A stretch of 64,000 bases of DNA from Apostichopus japonicus (GCF_037975245.1 NC_092569.1:901001-965000); one strand, 5' to 3'. Shown: positions 1 to 15,500, counted from the stretch's first letter. The notes: a model not told the origin generated them from the letters alone. A program made the numbers and translations.

Positions 1-480
1 GGCTAGAGCATGACAACATTATAACAAATTGTTATCAATAGTCATTATTTATGTAAAATCTAATATAGGATAAGTAGTCGAAAGAAATTGTTAATTCTTT
101 GTCATTTATTAGTAATTCCATGTATCGTTAATAACCACGTGACCCACAACACTAAACCAATCGATACAGCGTTATGCAACATTATTCGGCCTATCCGAAT
201 CCAAGTAACTTTCTCCAGGAGTTCGCGTGTTATTTTTGTTTCTTGTGATGGAACTTTCTTTATTTCCATGTTACTCAACAATGGCAAAAAAAGTAACCGA
301 AAAATGTTATGTACGTCGAGTTGTTTACAACGAGGTGCCATTGGGTACCGTACATCATTTGTTTCTGGTAAATTACAGAAGTCTGTATCTAGGAAGATTC
401 TATAAAAAAAAAGATCAAAGGATGTAATGGTTGATTTACGTTTCTTATATAAAGTACTTTTTAAAACCTAAACGTAATTT
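1..480. other. Overlapping short ORFs, unassigned
   Basis: Two plus-strand (88-405, 227-427) and one minus-strand (102-341) ORF overlap in a patch somewhat poorer in stops than its surroundings. None resembles a known family, and no splice pair was convincing. Confidence 0.2.
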
Positions 481-741
481 GTTAATTGATGAATAATCAT
501 ACAGATGTTAATTTATGAATAATCATACAGATGTTAATTTATGAATAATCATAGAGATGATAATTTATGAATAATCATACCGATGTTAATTCATGAATAA
601 TCATACCGATGTTAATTTATGAATAATCATAGAGATGATAATTTATGAATAATCATACCGATGTTAATTTATGAATAATCATACCGATGTTAATTTATGA
701 ATAATCATACCGATGTTAATTTATGAATAATCATACAGATG
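481..741. repeat. 26-bp minisatellite, about 10 copies
   Basis: Unit ATGAATAATCATACNGATGT plus TAATTT, repeated head to tail with small changes (ACAG, ACCG, AGAG variants). Confidence 0.9.
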
Positions 742-1685
742 TGAAACCATAAAATGGGAAAGCATCGAAGCGATTTGATGACTAATAATTAAGTACATAT
801 TTTAGTTCAGTCTTAACTCTTATTCTCTGATAATATATGCGAAATAAGGTAATATTATTGGTAAAACTTCATCATGGGCATAATTTATTGAATAATCGAA
901 TTAAAATTCGTTTACATAAAACAAATGGCATAATACGGAAACAGAAATGAACATATAAGTTGAATAAGTGTTTACCTTAGAGTGTATCTCAATATAGGAT
1001 ATTTCATAATTTAATCCACAGCTTTATGTGATTTGAGTATCGCAGAAATATGAACTATATAAACGAAATCACGACATACTAACACATTTTCTTTAAAAGA
1101 ACTTTCCATGCAAAAACAACAATACATATTCAACAGAACAGAGAGAAATCATACTATCAAAGTAAAAACAGTAGAAAAATAAACAAGCTTATTTAATATT
1201 CGTCTTGAAATCGAAAAGACTTCACTTAAATTATTTACTGACACGTGTGACACATGAAGTCTTTACACATCTGATAAGAATCTATACTTAGATTTATCAT
1301 GTATAGAATTTAACATGCAACTAAATGGTAACAAGCGTCAGATACAATTTCCCTGTAGGGCCAGTTAATATAAAAGCTTTAATAATGTGTAATATAAAAT
1401 TTAAGTTTCTGTTAATTGCTACGGATTTTTAATTACCATTGATTTATAAAAACGTGAATGGATTAAAAACAACAAATCGTTTATATTGTAAGTTAAGAAT
1501 AAAATTAAGTAGATATTTTTATTTATTTATTTGGTTCTGCAGGACACGGACACGGATCTGTATATGTTGACAAAGCAAAAACAAAACATGAGAAAAGAGA
1601 ACATTTATAAATAGCAAGTATACGACTCGAATGCAAACTTCGTTTCAGGCTTACTTCAAAGTGCATCCTTTTGTTACATGTTATG
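742..1685. other. Non-coding AT-rich stretch
   Basis: No ORF, splice pair or repeat of note was found. Confidence 0.6.
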
Positions 1686-2750
1686 AACTCATGAATCAAG
1701 CTATACAACCAGAATACCTTAAACAACAGCTACCTAAGGGGATATGACAGAGGTTGGTTATGTAATAGGGCTTTTCTCTCTTTATCATTTGCAATGATAA
1801 ATAAATGATAAATAGAATCAGCCTCTCTTACTAGTCTAATGAATCAAGCTACAGCCGGTATACCTTAAGCAACAGCTACCTAAGGGGATATGACATAGGT
1901 TGGTTATGTAACAAGGCTTTTCTCTTTTTACCATTTGCAATGATAAATAAATGATAAATAGAATCAGCCTCTCTTACTAGTCTCATGAATCAAGCTACAA
2001 CCAGTATACCTTAAACAACAGCTACCTAAGGGGATATGACATAGGTTGGTTATGTAACAAGGCTTTTCTCTTTTTCATTTGCAATGATAAATAAATGATA
2101 AATAGAATCAGCCTCTCTTACTAGTCTAATGAATCAAGCTACAGCCGGTATACCTTAAGCAACAGCTACCTAAGGGGATATGACATAGGTTGGTTATGTA
2201 ACAAGGCTTTTCTCTTTTTACCATTTGCAATGATAAATAAATGATAAATAGAATCAGCCTCTCTCACTAGTCTCATGAATCAAGCTACAGCCAGTGTACC
2301 TTAAACAACAGCTACCTAAGGGGATATGACATAGGTTGGTTATGTAACAAGGCTTTTCTCTTTTTCATTTGCAATGATAAATAAATGATAAATAGAATCA
2401 GCCTCTCTTACTAGTCTAATGAATCAAGCTACAACCAGTATACCTTAAGCAACAGCTACCTAAGGGGATATGACATAGGTTGGTTATGTAACAAGGCTTT
2501 TCTCTTTTTCATTTGCAATGATAAATAAATGATAAATAGAATCAGCCTCTCTCACTAGTCTCATGAATCAAGCTACAGCCAGTGTACCTTAAGCAACAGC
2601 TACCTAAGGGGATATGACATAGGTTGGTTATGTAACAAGGCTTTTCTCTTTTTCATTTGCAATGATAAATAAATGATAAATAGAATCAGCCTCTCTCACT
2701 AGTCTCATGTATCAAGCTACAGCCCGTTTACCTTAAACAACAGCTAACCA
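1686..2750. repeat. 144-146-bp satellite-like tandem array, about 7 copies
   Basis: The motif CAGCTACCTAAGGGGATATG recurs at 1727, 1873, 2019, 2163, 2309, 2453 and 2597, with a decayed copy at 2741. Two alternating variants (ACAGCCGG and ACAACCAG types, CTTAAGC and CTTAAAC) are visible. Confidence 0.93.
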
Positions 2751-3530
2751 CTTTAATTCTATCATTCAAAATCCCACTTGATGCACCATGCGTCACCGCT
2801 GACACCAATCAATGACTGTCCATCCCTGTATATAGGCCTAACTGTAACCTCTTCAGCAAACTTATGCCACAATCTAAACGTTAGTAAGTAGACGCTTCAC
2901 TTAAATTTGTCTTAAAAGGCCTTTTTTCATGCAAGAACATTTGATTCCATTACTAGATATAACAAAGTAACATTATCTGTCTTAACAATCAGATTCCTTA
3001 AACAGTTCATGCGATGCAAACCTTGAAGTTACGTCACTAATACATCGTCACACGTTCACTTCGAAGTGACATCGAAAACGACCTCCTTGGTAAATTTCGT
3101 CAATAAGAGCTTGACCATCCTTTAACATTCGAAAGATTACTCCTTCATTCGTTGGAAATTATTATGATGCAAGCTTGAAAACTAATATTAAAATGACAAC
3201 AAGTGATAGACAAAACCCAAAGAAGCATATAACTACCGTCCACTTTTTGCGTCGGCTCACTCTCTGAAACGACAAAATAGAATAAAAATAGGAGTCGATG
3301 AAATCATAGAAAACTACGAAATTGGTATTAACCATTCACTATTAAGCAGCTGTAACGAGATGTCCCTCCTTTCATAAATTAGAAGTACCTTTTTCTAATA
3401 AAGAAATATTATATAAAAAGTGAAACCCCGCCCCCTCAAGAGTGAGTCAAATTCTACCGCTTCTGCAGTGCACACATATATGCATTAGTGATGTCATTTG
3501 CTGCTTAAGATGTTCATGGGAGTTTCTTAC
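2751..3530. other. No supported feature
   Basis: No recognisable coding or repeat structure. Confidence 0.5.
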
Positions 3531-3592
3531 CGATAAATCAATGGCCTCTTCCTCGTCTCCTAAACTCGGTGCTCGTCGTTTCTTTGAATGAG
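3531..3592 (-). CDS. Gene D candidate exon
   Basis: 62 nt after acceptor TTTCATTTCTTAG and before donor GTAAGA. Codes for HSKKRRAPSLGDEEEAIDLS: basic, then acidic, with a possible phosphosite context KKRRAPS. The 7.7-kb gap to the previous candidate makes the link uncertain. Confidence 0.42.
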
Positions 3593-6500
3593 CTAAGAAA
3601 TGAAAGTAACAAATAGCGCTGGTTATATTGTAAAACATCTGAGGCTCATCAACTAAAGTGACTGGACTAGTTACTCTAGCACGCAGACCAATACCTCAGT
3701 TCTTCCGATGTAACTCGATGGCAACATGAGACTCGTGTGGCCTCATGTTGCTAATGTTGCTAATGTACCACCAAACAGTCAAAGATAAATAATTTCAAAT
3801 GTCATCCAAGCGTGCTGTTGTTCTTATGAAAAACGTGTTTGATGGATGTATAGTATTAGAATTTATAAAACAATGGATTACAATTTACATTTGAGCCTAC
3901 ATCGGAGAGTGACGTCATCATCAATTTGACCTGATATGAATATTCAAATGATGTAGCATATTTTAAAGGTGAATATCTTTAGCGTACATGCCACTATTTT
4001 TACTTGGATTATGACATATCATAATCATGACTAACATTTTGCCCAAATTCACCCATTAAGTAACGAGTAACTGGCTTCTAGTCTTTCTAGACTCAGTTAT
4101 TCAGGACAATTGTGTAAATAATACATTAATGCGACGAAGACACGGTCTATATATTGTTAACTACTAAACTCATTTATATTATCTCAGATTCTAGTAGTAG
4201 CTAAAGCTGTATGGATATATCTATTGTTAATGACTAAACATGTTTATATTATCTCTGATACTAGTATTAGCTAAAGCTGTATGGAGTCTTTGTCTCCTTC
4301 TCAGAAAACTGCTGACGTCATTGAGCCATAAAATTGAGAAGTAAACAATATCAATATGTCAAGTATGATTATTCCTATAACACACTGCGTACCAAGGTTT
4401 TGCGGTGATTGACTGGAAGACATCAACAACATACAGAGAGAAGTCCATGAATAATAGAAAGGTACATGACCGACAAATTATAACGCCGAGTGAAAATATG
4501 TAATCTCATATGTTATGCCGAAGATGCGTAAATTGAGTATGATAGATGTTACACACTGGGACCCCCTGTCAAGCTCATTAGGTGAGATTAGAATTGCAAA
4601 GAAATGGAATTTCAGTCAATTTTGTGGGTAAGTTACAATAGTATCGGTTATATCAATACGACATTGTCACGTACGTGCTCAGCATACTTTGCCGGTCACA
4701 AACCCATATTAAAACCGTCTGTGTTTATTAATGTTGGACTCTTCGTATTCAAATTTCATTTTGTTTTCATGTTCGATCATTTTAATGGGTCAATATCACA
4801 TTAATATGAATAATTTAACCGATAGGTTTTAAAGGAGGATCGTTTCACCAAATGATAAACATTTACACCTTAAGAACTTTCGTTAAACTGATATGTAGGA
4901 TCTTCAAATTGTTGACATAAAACCGTGGCGCTCATGTAATCCCCCGATGAGTATAGCACTTAACGAGAACTCATCGTGTGCGAGTCTGATAGAATACTAA
5001 ACATCTTAATTGTTGGGATGTATCATTTACGCGAAACCCTTTTCAAGTATAATGATACTGTCATACCAAAGTTAAATTTTCTCTTTGGTCACAAGGTCCT
5101 AGTTTATATACTTTTTCAGATTCGGACTTGACGAGAGAGGGATCAGAAGTGATTTATGGGACCCGGAGAAAGTTATGAGATGAAAAATAATGTATAATTA
5201 TTTTCATAATAACAATTAAGACATGAAAAAGTATGCCCGTTGACATAATGGTTCTGCGAACCGTCTCGACTCCCGAAACGCCTAGAAAGCCAGAATAATG
5301 TATTCCAAACTCGATGAAAATTCCCTGTTTGGCATTCTAAAACTCATGACAACAATTTCCAACATGTTATGATAATAGTGTGACACGACTGACGAGTGTT
5401 TAATGAATAGATTTGGTTACTTAAGCATTGCAGAAACCTGTAGTTAACGAGTGCGTACGTACGTGCTTGAATGTCGCTAACTATAGTAACTTTCACCCAA
5501 CGTATCTCCAACTTGTCTATGCTTTTCGGATGTTTTTCTATACACAAAGTAGTGAGACTATAGTCTGTAATTTATCACTGCTAAAATGTCTCGTTCGCAA
5601 TGTTCCTAATGTACACCAGAAATATTTATGTAGAGACGTAAATAATTCATTTGTTAGTGTAATCAAAACGTTAAGAGACCGAAATGTAGAGCGGTACCAT
5701 GCTCCAAGCTTATATCATTCTTTTAACTTTAAGTTATGACTGCGAAATATACGTGTACAGTATACCTATGACACTGTTACCACATAGGATAATTTGCAAA
5801 TACGACCTACACAAATTGATATTAACAGAGTTATATATAGATTCACTGTAGCGCATAACATCTGACAATGAAGCCATCAATCTCGAGTCATAATGTATGG
5901 CACATGAGGATTTATAGTCAATAAATAATACTCGTGGGCGAGAGCTTACGATACGTTTCTGAAGATGCGAGAATTTTTCCACTTTTAGAACCTTTTTGAG
6001 ACATAATCATTTAAATTTTGACCGTTTGAACTATTGAGCTTTAAATCACCTTATTCTCGTTATTTTATTTTATGAAATAAGAAAAACACTTATGGAAGAT
6101 ATCGTTCTTTATTAAATACTTTATATGTGTTGGCTTTCCAAAATCTAACCTTTCACGCAATCATATAGCCTATATCTTTCACCATCTTCTGTGTGCAAAT
6201 AAGGTTTCGAAGATATTTCTCCCCCCTTCGACAATGCAATTCACTTTCCCCGCAAATGATAAGCTGAATCTAACACAATTAGCGGATGAGAAAATTAGGT
6301 TAACATTGATTATGCGGAATCTTGTGAGGCCATTAAAATTATTGTAGGTGACGCATCACTCAGTTTCTTTGCGAGAAGAAAGTAAAATCACACGAAGTGA
6401 AAACTAAATGCCTGGGAAATTATTTGCTGCTTTCATTGTATACAGAACCGAATTATCTTATTTCGAATTATATTCTGTATAAAGTCTATATCAACAACCT

Positions 6501-9500
6501 TGGTTTCCTCTTTATTTGGTATTAAGCCTTGGTTTATTCTTTTTATTTTTTATCATTATTTATTTCATTTGAAGCTATGCAGGGAATGAAAAGTATCATG
6601 AACACGTGCTATATAAACATGGTTTTTGTATAATTAAAAAATGTTCAAGAAGCATATTAAAATATGTTTTTTTAATTTTTAATTACAACATGGGAAATAT
6701 TCCGGCTTTATTGTATAGCACGTGATCACCCTCATTATCATTGATATACCAATGCTTGTCTTTAAGTTTCAGTCGTTCCATTTATTCCCTTCTTGTTTTG
6801 TCTTCTTCTTTTTGGGTTTTTTTTGTTTGTTTTTTTTTTGCTTACGAGTATTCATTATTTTAGATACGTCATTTGTTTTACTTTTAATGGACTTAAGAGC
6901 ATTTATATGTATGAGGATATTTGCCCCACTACCTTCTACTTTAGGTGACAATCGCCATTTTGTTTTGAAATATAATACAAATGCATAGTGATAAGAAATA
7001 TGAAGAACTACGATGGAAAATTTCAAAATGTTATTCTGCCGATCGAAATGCTAGTTTCGTTACTTGCGTTGCTGTTGAGAAATAAAATACTAAAATCTAG
7101 AAAATGGGGACAAACTGATTATTTAACTGTTCAATAATTCAGTCTACCGCATTATTGAATACTCTTTGACTACATGCTTTCATGACTATCGTATCTCTTA
7201 TTTGAATAATTAAAAGTCCACTCATTTTCCGAGACAAAATTCACACCTTTATCACGTACGCTTAAAGCCATGCATGGCAAGCGACGAGTCCTTCAACACC
7301 AACCCATCTACGTACAGATCTACATATCTCTTAATTGCTGATATCAAATACTCCGAAGGCAATATTTATACATAAAGAAAGAAGGAGATTTCGTTTCTTG
7401 ATCAAAAACTGTAGAAAACCAATCTGTTATAAACTCTTAAATATTTACATGTCCGCCGGCGAGGCAGTAACCCATACGTTATGAGGTCAAATTTGATATG
7501 GCAACTGTATTTAGTGTAAAGGATAAAAAGAATCTACCCTTTGGCAAAGATGATTTTGTCCAGGCTAAAAAACCAAATCGTTCTTCTATTGTTTAACATG
7601 AATAATTTACACTATATACCGTCTACATGGTTTTATTATGTGATTAGAGGTAATAATTTAAAGACAGTGTCTTACTCGTCATTATGCAGTTATCAACGCG
7701 TGTTACTCATACTGTATAGTGTATACTGAGTAAAACCTAAGGCAATGCGTGTACGTTTGAATGAAAGTGTATGTGTAATTCGCACGGTATCGATTGATTG
7801 TATAGGCCGTACATGTTACCGTAGCAACTCATAACGATACGCTGCAACACGGAGCAGGATTTCTTGTATATGAATTGGCTTCTTTAAGGGAAGGTGTGTA
7901 TATATATGGTGTTGGCTTCTTTAAGGATAGGTGTGTTTATATATGGTGTTGGCTAACGGTTGATTCGGGAAATTTCAGAGAAACTTCAACGATCCAATTC
8001 AGACTTGAATATTGTTCTCAGACGTGGTGGTGGGGAGGGCTGGTGGTGGTGGGGGGGGGGGGTAATGCAGAAAAGTACAGCCTGTACCCGTAAATGGACA
8101 ATGAACGATGATCAAAGAATAATGATCAATGAACCATGAATCGTGAACCATGAACCATGAACTATGAACCATTAACCATCAACAATGAACCATCAGCAAT
8201 GAACAATCAGCAATGAACTATCAGCAATGAACAATCAAATCCTTACACGGGTAAATACATTTTCTGTAAGAACTTGACCGTATAAACTGTTTCTTGTTTT
8301 GCTTAAGGCGATTGGTAGAGCAGCAGTGATTTCTGAAACTTCAGAGGATATTCTGGCACAGAGACAGTCTATACAGCTTCATAAAGAATCCTCGTATCGA
8401 CTGGGCGAATAGTCTGGCACAGAGACAATCTATACAGACCCACACAGTTTCCTAGTATCGATTATGGGTATAGTCTGGCACAGAGAATATCTAGACAGCC
8501 CAATACAGTTTCCTAGTATCGATTAGGGGTATAGTCTGGCACAGAGACAATCTAGACAGCCCAATACAGTTTCCTAGTATAGACTAGGCGTGTAGTCTGG
8601 CACAGAGACTATACAGCTATACAGCCCCATACATTTTCCTTGTTTCAATGGTGCGTTTGGTATAAAGATTTTTAAAGTTAGTTGACGACATGATAATTAA
8701 TTATGAGCAGATAAGGAATGTTCCCCTAACAGCATACTTATACAAAGAGTGCTAAATAAATTCAACTGTGTGGCAAAGTCCAGACGAATCTGATTTTTCC
8801 TTAATCAATGTAAGCATTGAAAGAATAAATTCACTCGTGAAACTTCCTTATCTGCCGGGCTAATTATTAATAGCGACGATTCTTTCATTGGTGTAATTGA
8901 GAAAATTACAGGAACATTATACAACAAGCATGTATTGTTTTATTCTGTTGTTGTTCGTGTTGTTACTGGTGGTGTTGTTTGTTTTGTGTTTGTGGTTTTT
9001 TCTTTGTTTGTTTTTTCTTTCTTATCGTCCTCTTCTCTTCTTCTGCATGTTTCTTCTTCAATGTTTAAGACAAAGAATAATTAACATTAAACATTGCTCT
9101 GTTTCGAGAAAAACCAAAAGACAAAACCGAAAAATAACGCTTATTTATACAAACTCTATGACCTAGATAACAGATGAATTATTATGTTTCAGGTTTCAAC
9201 ATTCTGCAATGGCGGCGGGAGAACGTCTCCTTGAATGACGTGGAGAGAAGATGGTTTTGTTTTGTGTGATTTGACGAACGTAAATCAGTGCTAATCTTCT
9301 TAGTACATAGGGACTGAAGAGTCGCCTTGTGTATGTATAATGCATGACTGCCTCTCACAAATTGGTTCAAAGCCACCAGCAAATTAATTCCGACAAGAAG
9401 GCAAGGCGCCGTGTTGAACATTACTTATGTCTGTGAGACGTGTATATACAGTGTACTAACACACACGGAAACGATTTTAATAAATTAAGTAACAGCTTAT

Positions 9501-12500
9501 GTTCCGCAGAGGAAACAATATTATTTTGATGTTTGTTACATAGTTTTCTGTAGATCACGTTTCGTGTATTAAATTTCAAGTGACTGCAGTCAACATTTAG
9601 ATTTTCATATTTCAAGAGATGTAAATACATACACACACATTATATATATATAGATATATATATATATATATATATATATACATGTGCGTATATATATGTG
9701 TGTGTGTATATATATATATATAATATATATATATGTGTGTATATGTATTTACATCTCTTAACATTACAGTCAATGTATTTCTCTTTGGGTATTTTATTCT
9801 TGTAAGAAAGCAAACCACGAAATGGTTATCTCAAAATATTTGAATAGTTCAAAATATATAAATTATACATAAATTTACAAAACTTAAACCAGACAGGTAA
9901 TAAAGAGAGCATCACGTATTCCCTTCAGCTATTCATTTAACTTTTAATCGCAAACCAAACCCTCTTACAATTCTGCATAGCTCCCCCCCCCCCCCCTTCA
10001 TCCTTTGTTTGTTGTAAGGCAAACCATAGATCACATTTTATGATTTTTTATATGGCGAATATATTTTTTTTTTTATTTATTAATCTTTTGGTTTCTTTTT
10101 GCTTTTGCCCAAAGAAACCATTCATCTATTATGTCCCCTCTGTCAACCTGGATTCTTAATGTTATTTTTTTTTGTGCAGTGCAAACTGCACGATTATATA
10201 GCGATCTAATGCTCGAAGGTAAATAAACTAAATCAACCTGAAAAAAATTAATTATCTCTCAGATCATATCAAACAAATTAAGTTCGCTTCAACTGTCGCG
10301 AGCTTACTGATCATTCAGGAGCGGCATCTTTAAAGCTGCCGTTCTCAAGGCATCCATGTTGTTCTGTATTATATCCCTCTACTTTTGAACCACTTAGTAA
10401 TAATTATGCTAGTTAAGCTGAAATTAACAATTCACCAATAGGTTAAAAATTCGCTCTAGCAGCTGTATTTGGACAATCGGTTTCATTCAAAGAATATTCC
10501 CCGGAATAAGATTAGACTGTGAAGATCGCAATGATAGTCTGGAACGCTTCACAGCTTAGTTTAAACTAATTTATTATGTTTTGTCCGTATTTTATGACAT
10601 TGCAAAGCCTGAAAACAAGAAGAATTATTTGTGCAGGGTCGAAACTGAATTGTGTCACCATTCGCCTAGTTTTAACATCTGCTATATTATAGGCTATGAA
10701 TCATATCCCTTATGATAAAGCAGACTTTACAGAAACATCATCAGCACGGTTATGTATACTTATACTATCATATCACATTAACTATTGGGAAGCAGCTTCA
10801 GAAAAACTGGGCGGCACATTAGTCCATATGGGTGCACCCCACCCCCCCCCCCCCCGCCACATACACGCCATCATTCTCCCTTACCACAACCCAGCTGCAA
10901 ACTAGGGTCAACTTTACAAATCTATAACATTAGGGCTGAAATATATTTAGATATAATTTTCATAAAATGTCCCATTTCAGCATTTCTTCATGACTGAATA
11001 TTTCGTTGAGCTTATCTCACTATTAACATGAAAACATAAAGTTCAAATGGGGAATGGACGTGTGGTCTTAATTGTATGGCAAAAGTATGATCATATTACT
11101 GATAATAACATGCACGTTTCTACATTATTTTGAAGTGAGTTGAGACTAGTTAAGCCCACGAGCAACATCACTTCTAAATGAGAACTAGTATCAGATAGTA
11201 TCGAAACTTCCTTTGATAACAGATAACAACGCGACTAACTGTATTAATAGCTTCAAACATATAAACAAAGGTAGAAGAAGAATTTAAGTATAAACTTACA
11301 TTGGTCCTTAGAATGATGTTGAAAGTCACATTTCATCTGGAACGGGAAGCAAAATATAAATTTGGTTTGATTTATATAGATAAAAATTCTTAGTAGATTA
11401 AAACCAATGGAATAGATCAAAACAGTTTGTGTTCTTTCTGGAAGTGTATTTAAAAATATATATATATAAACACACTTCCTGACTTCAATTTTTAGCTGAC
11501 CTGATTCCATGAGTAAAAGTCAACTTAATTCGTTTAGGCTCTTTTCAGCCACTTCGTACATAGTCACAACTTAAACGTAACAATACAACATAAAAACAAC
11601 GGTAACGATAAGAGTGTTATATTTGCATAGTTCTCTACCTTTCTTGTTCTCTAAGCTGATTGTAAAGGGAATAAAGAATCAAAATAAGAAATAAACCTAC
11701 GTCTTTATTCCGTTTGTCTTCTTCATCTCGTAGCGCTAGTTCATTCTGTCTCTGTAGGTCATCAAGGGATACACTTAAAGGATACCTGTCAAAGTATAGA
11801 CAAATAGAGACAATTAGTAGAAACCAAAAAAGAAAAAGATTGAAAAAGAAACGAGGAAAGATGAGGTATCATTCTTATTTCTCCTTGTTTTTATATTCTG
11901 CCAGGGGAGACGACATATTCGACTCAAGATAAAAAAGAAAAACCAAGGAAGAAGATAATTTCACTCCCGACAACCAAAGGAGGCATGAAGTGACTTGAGA
12001 ATGAAATGAAAATAAACAGTTCTATATACCTCCCGGGGTTTTTGTTTAGATTTTCATCCAGCCTTCTCATTAGCAGGAGGAAGCGTAAGAGAATGATGAG
12101 TTTATTTTGTTATAAAACTATGTAAGAGGAGGAGGAGGAGGAGAGAGTAAAAGACGGAGATACAGGGAACGAAAAAGAGAGTTATCTTCATTAGCGGGAA
12201 ACGAATGGAAGAAAATAAGTTGTCAATAAGTGGATTCTGATCTGATCGCTTGCCCAGGTCAAAGACCTCTTCTAAATATGTACTCTCCATACGGCTAAAT
12301 CACCCAGTCATGCTATATGCGTATAGCTCTGTTCTGTATCATTTCACCATATGTTTCATAATCAAAATGACAAAAAAAATGAAGAACAGAAAGAAAACTC
12401 CAAGCCGAGATGTTCGACTATCCTGATACAAAATTAAAATGAAAGAATTATTGGTGCGATTTTTTTTGGGGGGGGGGGGTGGTTTGTAATATTACTCGTT

Positions 12501-15500
12501 CTCCCATCCATACGCCTTAATATGAATGTTCACGGATCTTGGTATATAGATATATACACTTCTAAAACAATGAATTTCTGTTTCAGGGAGTATTTTAGTG
12601 TTGGTTTGCGAGGTAATAGGCGAGATCTATAGACCTATCATATTTTGATCTTGGTCTATGAATCTAAATTTCATCTTCATATCCGTTGGGAATCAAACTT
12701 TTCATCCTCAAAATAAACTAAAAAATCATAAAAGAAGGGATGGAATGAAAATGAAAGTGCTGTGCAGTAATATTCAATATATTTATAAGTAAACGTTTTG
12801 GTATACTCTATTGAATTATATATAAAAAAAACGATAGTTGAATAAAAGTTATTTCTCGTTCAAATATGGTGGACGTAAAGAATAAAGTAAAATAAAAAAT
12901 GTTTATTCGTGTATCGGCTTAAAGAATGCAGCTAGCAATCACGATTAATATTATGCCTCAAGTAAAATTATTCATCATATAAGCAAACTTTTCATTGTTT
13001 ACATATAGCCCTTCCCATTTTGGAAGGCTTTTTGGTGAAGATTTTAATTAAATATCAAATTTTCAGCCATTAAAACTGAATGAAGGTGTTGCTAGAAATT
13101 AAAATACCAAATAAACCTTCTCAAGTTGAAATCCAGAGCATAATTTACATTTTTTATCACGTAAATGATCCTATTCTATTCCATTTTATAGATAATTAAA
13201 TAGAAATCGCATCAGTTTCGGTTAATTAACGGAAGAATTGAAATGCTAAATGCATACATTTGCCTTGTAAGGAATTATCAAATTCTACCCCTAGTGTTGA
13301 TATAAGAAAGTTTACGGCACTTTTCAAGACATTTCGTCGCTCTTGACGATAAACAGCCTACTTTACAGACTGATCTTATTCTCAAGTCCCTTCCCTCCAT
13401 GATAACCTGAGTATTCTAATTCTATTTTACCGTTTGTCATACATGGCGGCCTCTTAGCTTCTGTCAGTAATAATATATTGGCAATGACTTATTGGGCAAA
13501 GTATACCCTTTTAAGTTAGATACACGAGGCTTAGATAGTTACTAGGATAAGAGGCCTATGTACATCTTCATAAGATGTATTTCCCTATCTGATGGCATGT
13601 TTCTTTTATCACTTCTGACGTCCATATCCGTACGAATCTTACAGTGTTTAGTTTACACTTCAAAAAACACCGATATCTATTTAGGTGTGCTATATATATA
13701 CGGAGCTTTTAGAGGGTCATTCAAAAGGCGTACAGGCTAATAGCTACGGTACCTTCGTTGTCAAATTGTGAACTTGATTAGATGAAGGAAGAAATAATAT
13801 CTATGCTGTTCAAGCCAATTTCATGAAAACCTCCTTCATTTCTGCAAGAATATTTCCTTGCACGAGGTCCCTTTTGTTTATGAACAATTTAGTTGCTGAT
13901 GGTGGCTACCGTGTAACCCAGCATCCATCCCAATGACACTTCAGGAAAGACACCAGGTTTAGTGGTTGTAAGAGAAGCGTGGTTGACAGTTGACATCAAT
14001 ACATACATGTGCCAAATCATAGCAGAACACTTTTCTATACTATACCATTTTTGTGAATGCGCTTTTGTCAATATTTGTAATTGTCTACGTACAACACAGT
14101 GTCACCAATATGTCCTAGTCGTCCGATCGAGCGGGACGTTGTCCTAGATACTGTTCAACTCAATGCTTGGGGCGGGGGGGGGGGGGCAAAGAGCAGTCTA
14201 CCCCAATGGATTATTACATCGTAGGTGTATCAACAACTCCATGTTTTAATTTGTATGTATCGAAGATCTTACTGGTAACTCTTCAACTCTACCTTTAGGA
14301 TGATTGTAATCGGTACGATCATTGTTGAGCTATGCTCGGAACTGTAGAGGATTCCAATCAGTGCTGATTCCATAATCCATATTGTCCAGTTCAATTATGG
14401 TATATAGAATATAGAATCCGTCCTATACAGTGGAAGGGAGAGCCCAATAACCCCCTACCCCCTTTAACCCTAGAGTGTCAAGTGGAATATAGATATATTG
14501 TGTAGTAATATGCTACATGATAAATACTCCGCCTTCCTGTTTGGGTAACTATATTACTTGTCCTTAGTATTTAGCTAATTTGAACACGATTTGAAAGTCT
14601 GCGACAATCTTCTTTCATGGCTACGTGACATTGTCCAAGCAGGGAGTTGTTTGAACCTACGGCATCGCCTCCTTGCCGTGATATGTAGAGTGATTTAGAG
14701 CATGTTTTACGTCACAGAGATACAGTATAAGGGGGCATATAGTCATGACAAATGGTTATTAAATGATTGCTACTTCACATTAAACATTAAATAAAAAACA
14801 TACGTACATTAAGAGACCTGAATACGTAATGTTCTTATAACATGAGTAAGACGAAACAGTGGTATATTTATTATTGCTGAATGATGTTGCGAGAGCATTA
14901 TTATGATTGACGACAATAACGAATGACTTTTGAACCATAATACACCTCCACGAGACACATATTTCAATGAGGAATAATATACAGTACCAGCAATGCTATA
15001 ATCCAATAGCCATTGCACATGGCTTACATCGAAACTAAAGATCACATCTGCACATTTTTGATATTCATGCCTTGTACGTTTGATATTGTCTTGTTGTGAT
15101 GTTTTCTGTCACAAGACAAGATGATTATTTATATTTAATCTTTCACCAGTCGTCTGATGTAAGACAGAGTTGAAGCATTCAGATTTTATTGCTGTAATGT
15201 ATCATCTGGGGATACATAGTTTTATAGTTGAAATAAGTAATTCTTAATGTAAATGATATCATATATCGTATTTGAAGTATGTCATTTGACATTAAATCAG
15301 TATAACTAATTACCTAATCTATAGATAAGGCAAATAACATGAATGTAGATACCTTTGATTTGATGTTCACAGTTGTGATAAGTATTTCATTGTTATGTCA
15401 CGTTAATGTTAAGACATGTAGGGAATAGCTATTAAATCACACAATGTATAGAATGATGAAACACATTTTAACATAGGACAGATTGGGGTGTTTAGGGTCG

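Noticed and set aside
481-2750. CRISPR-like arrays
   Set aside because: Units are directly adjacent with no unique spacers, and the DNA is eukaryotic.
10335-10391. Exon candidate MDALRTAALKMPLLND on the minus strand
   Set aside because: In the frame required by the flanking gene D candidates it reads a stop, and it is built on a near-palindrome.
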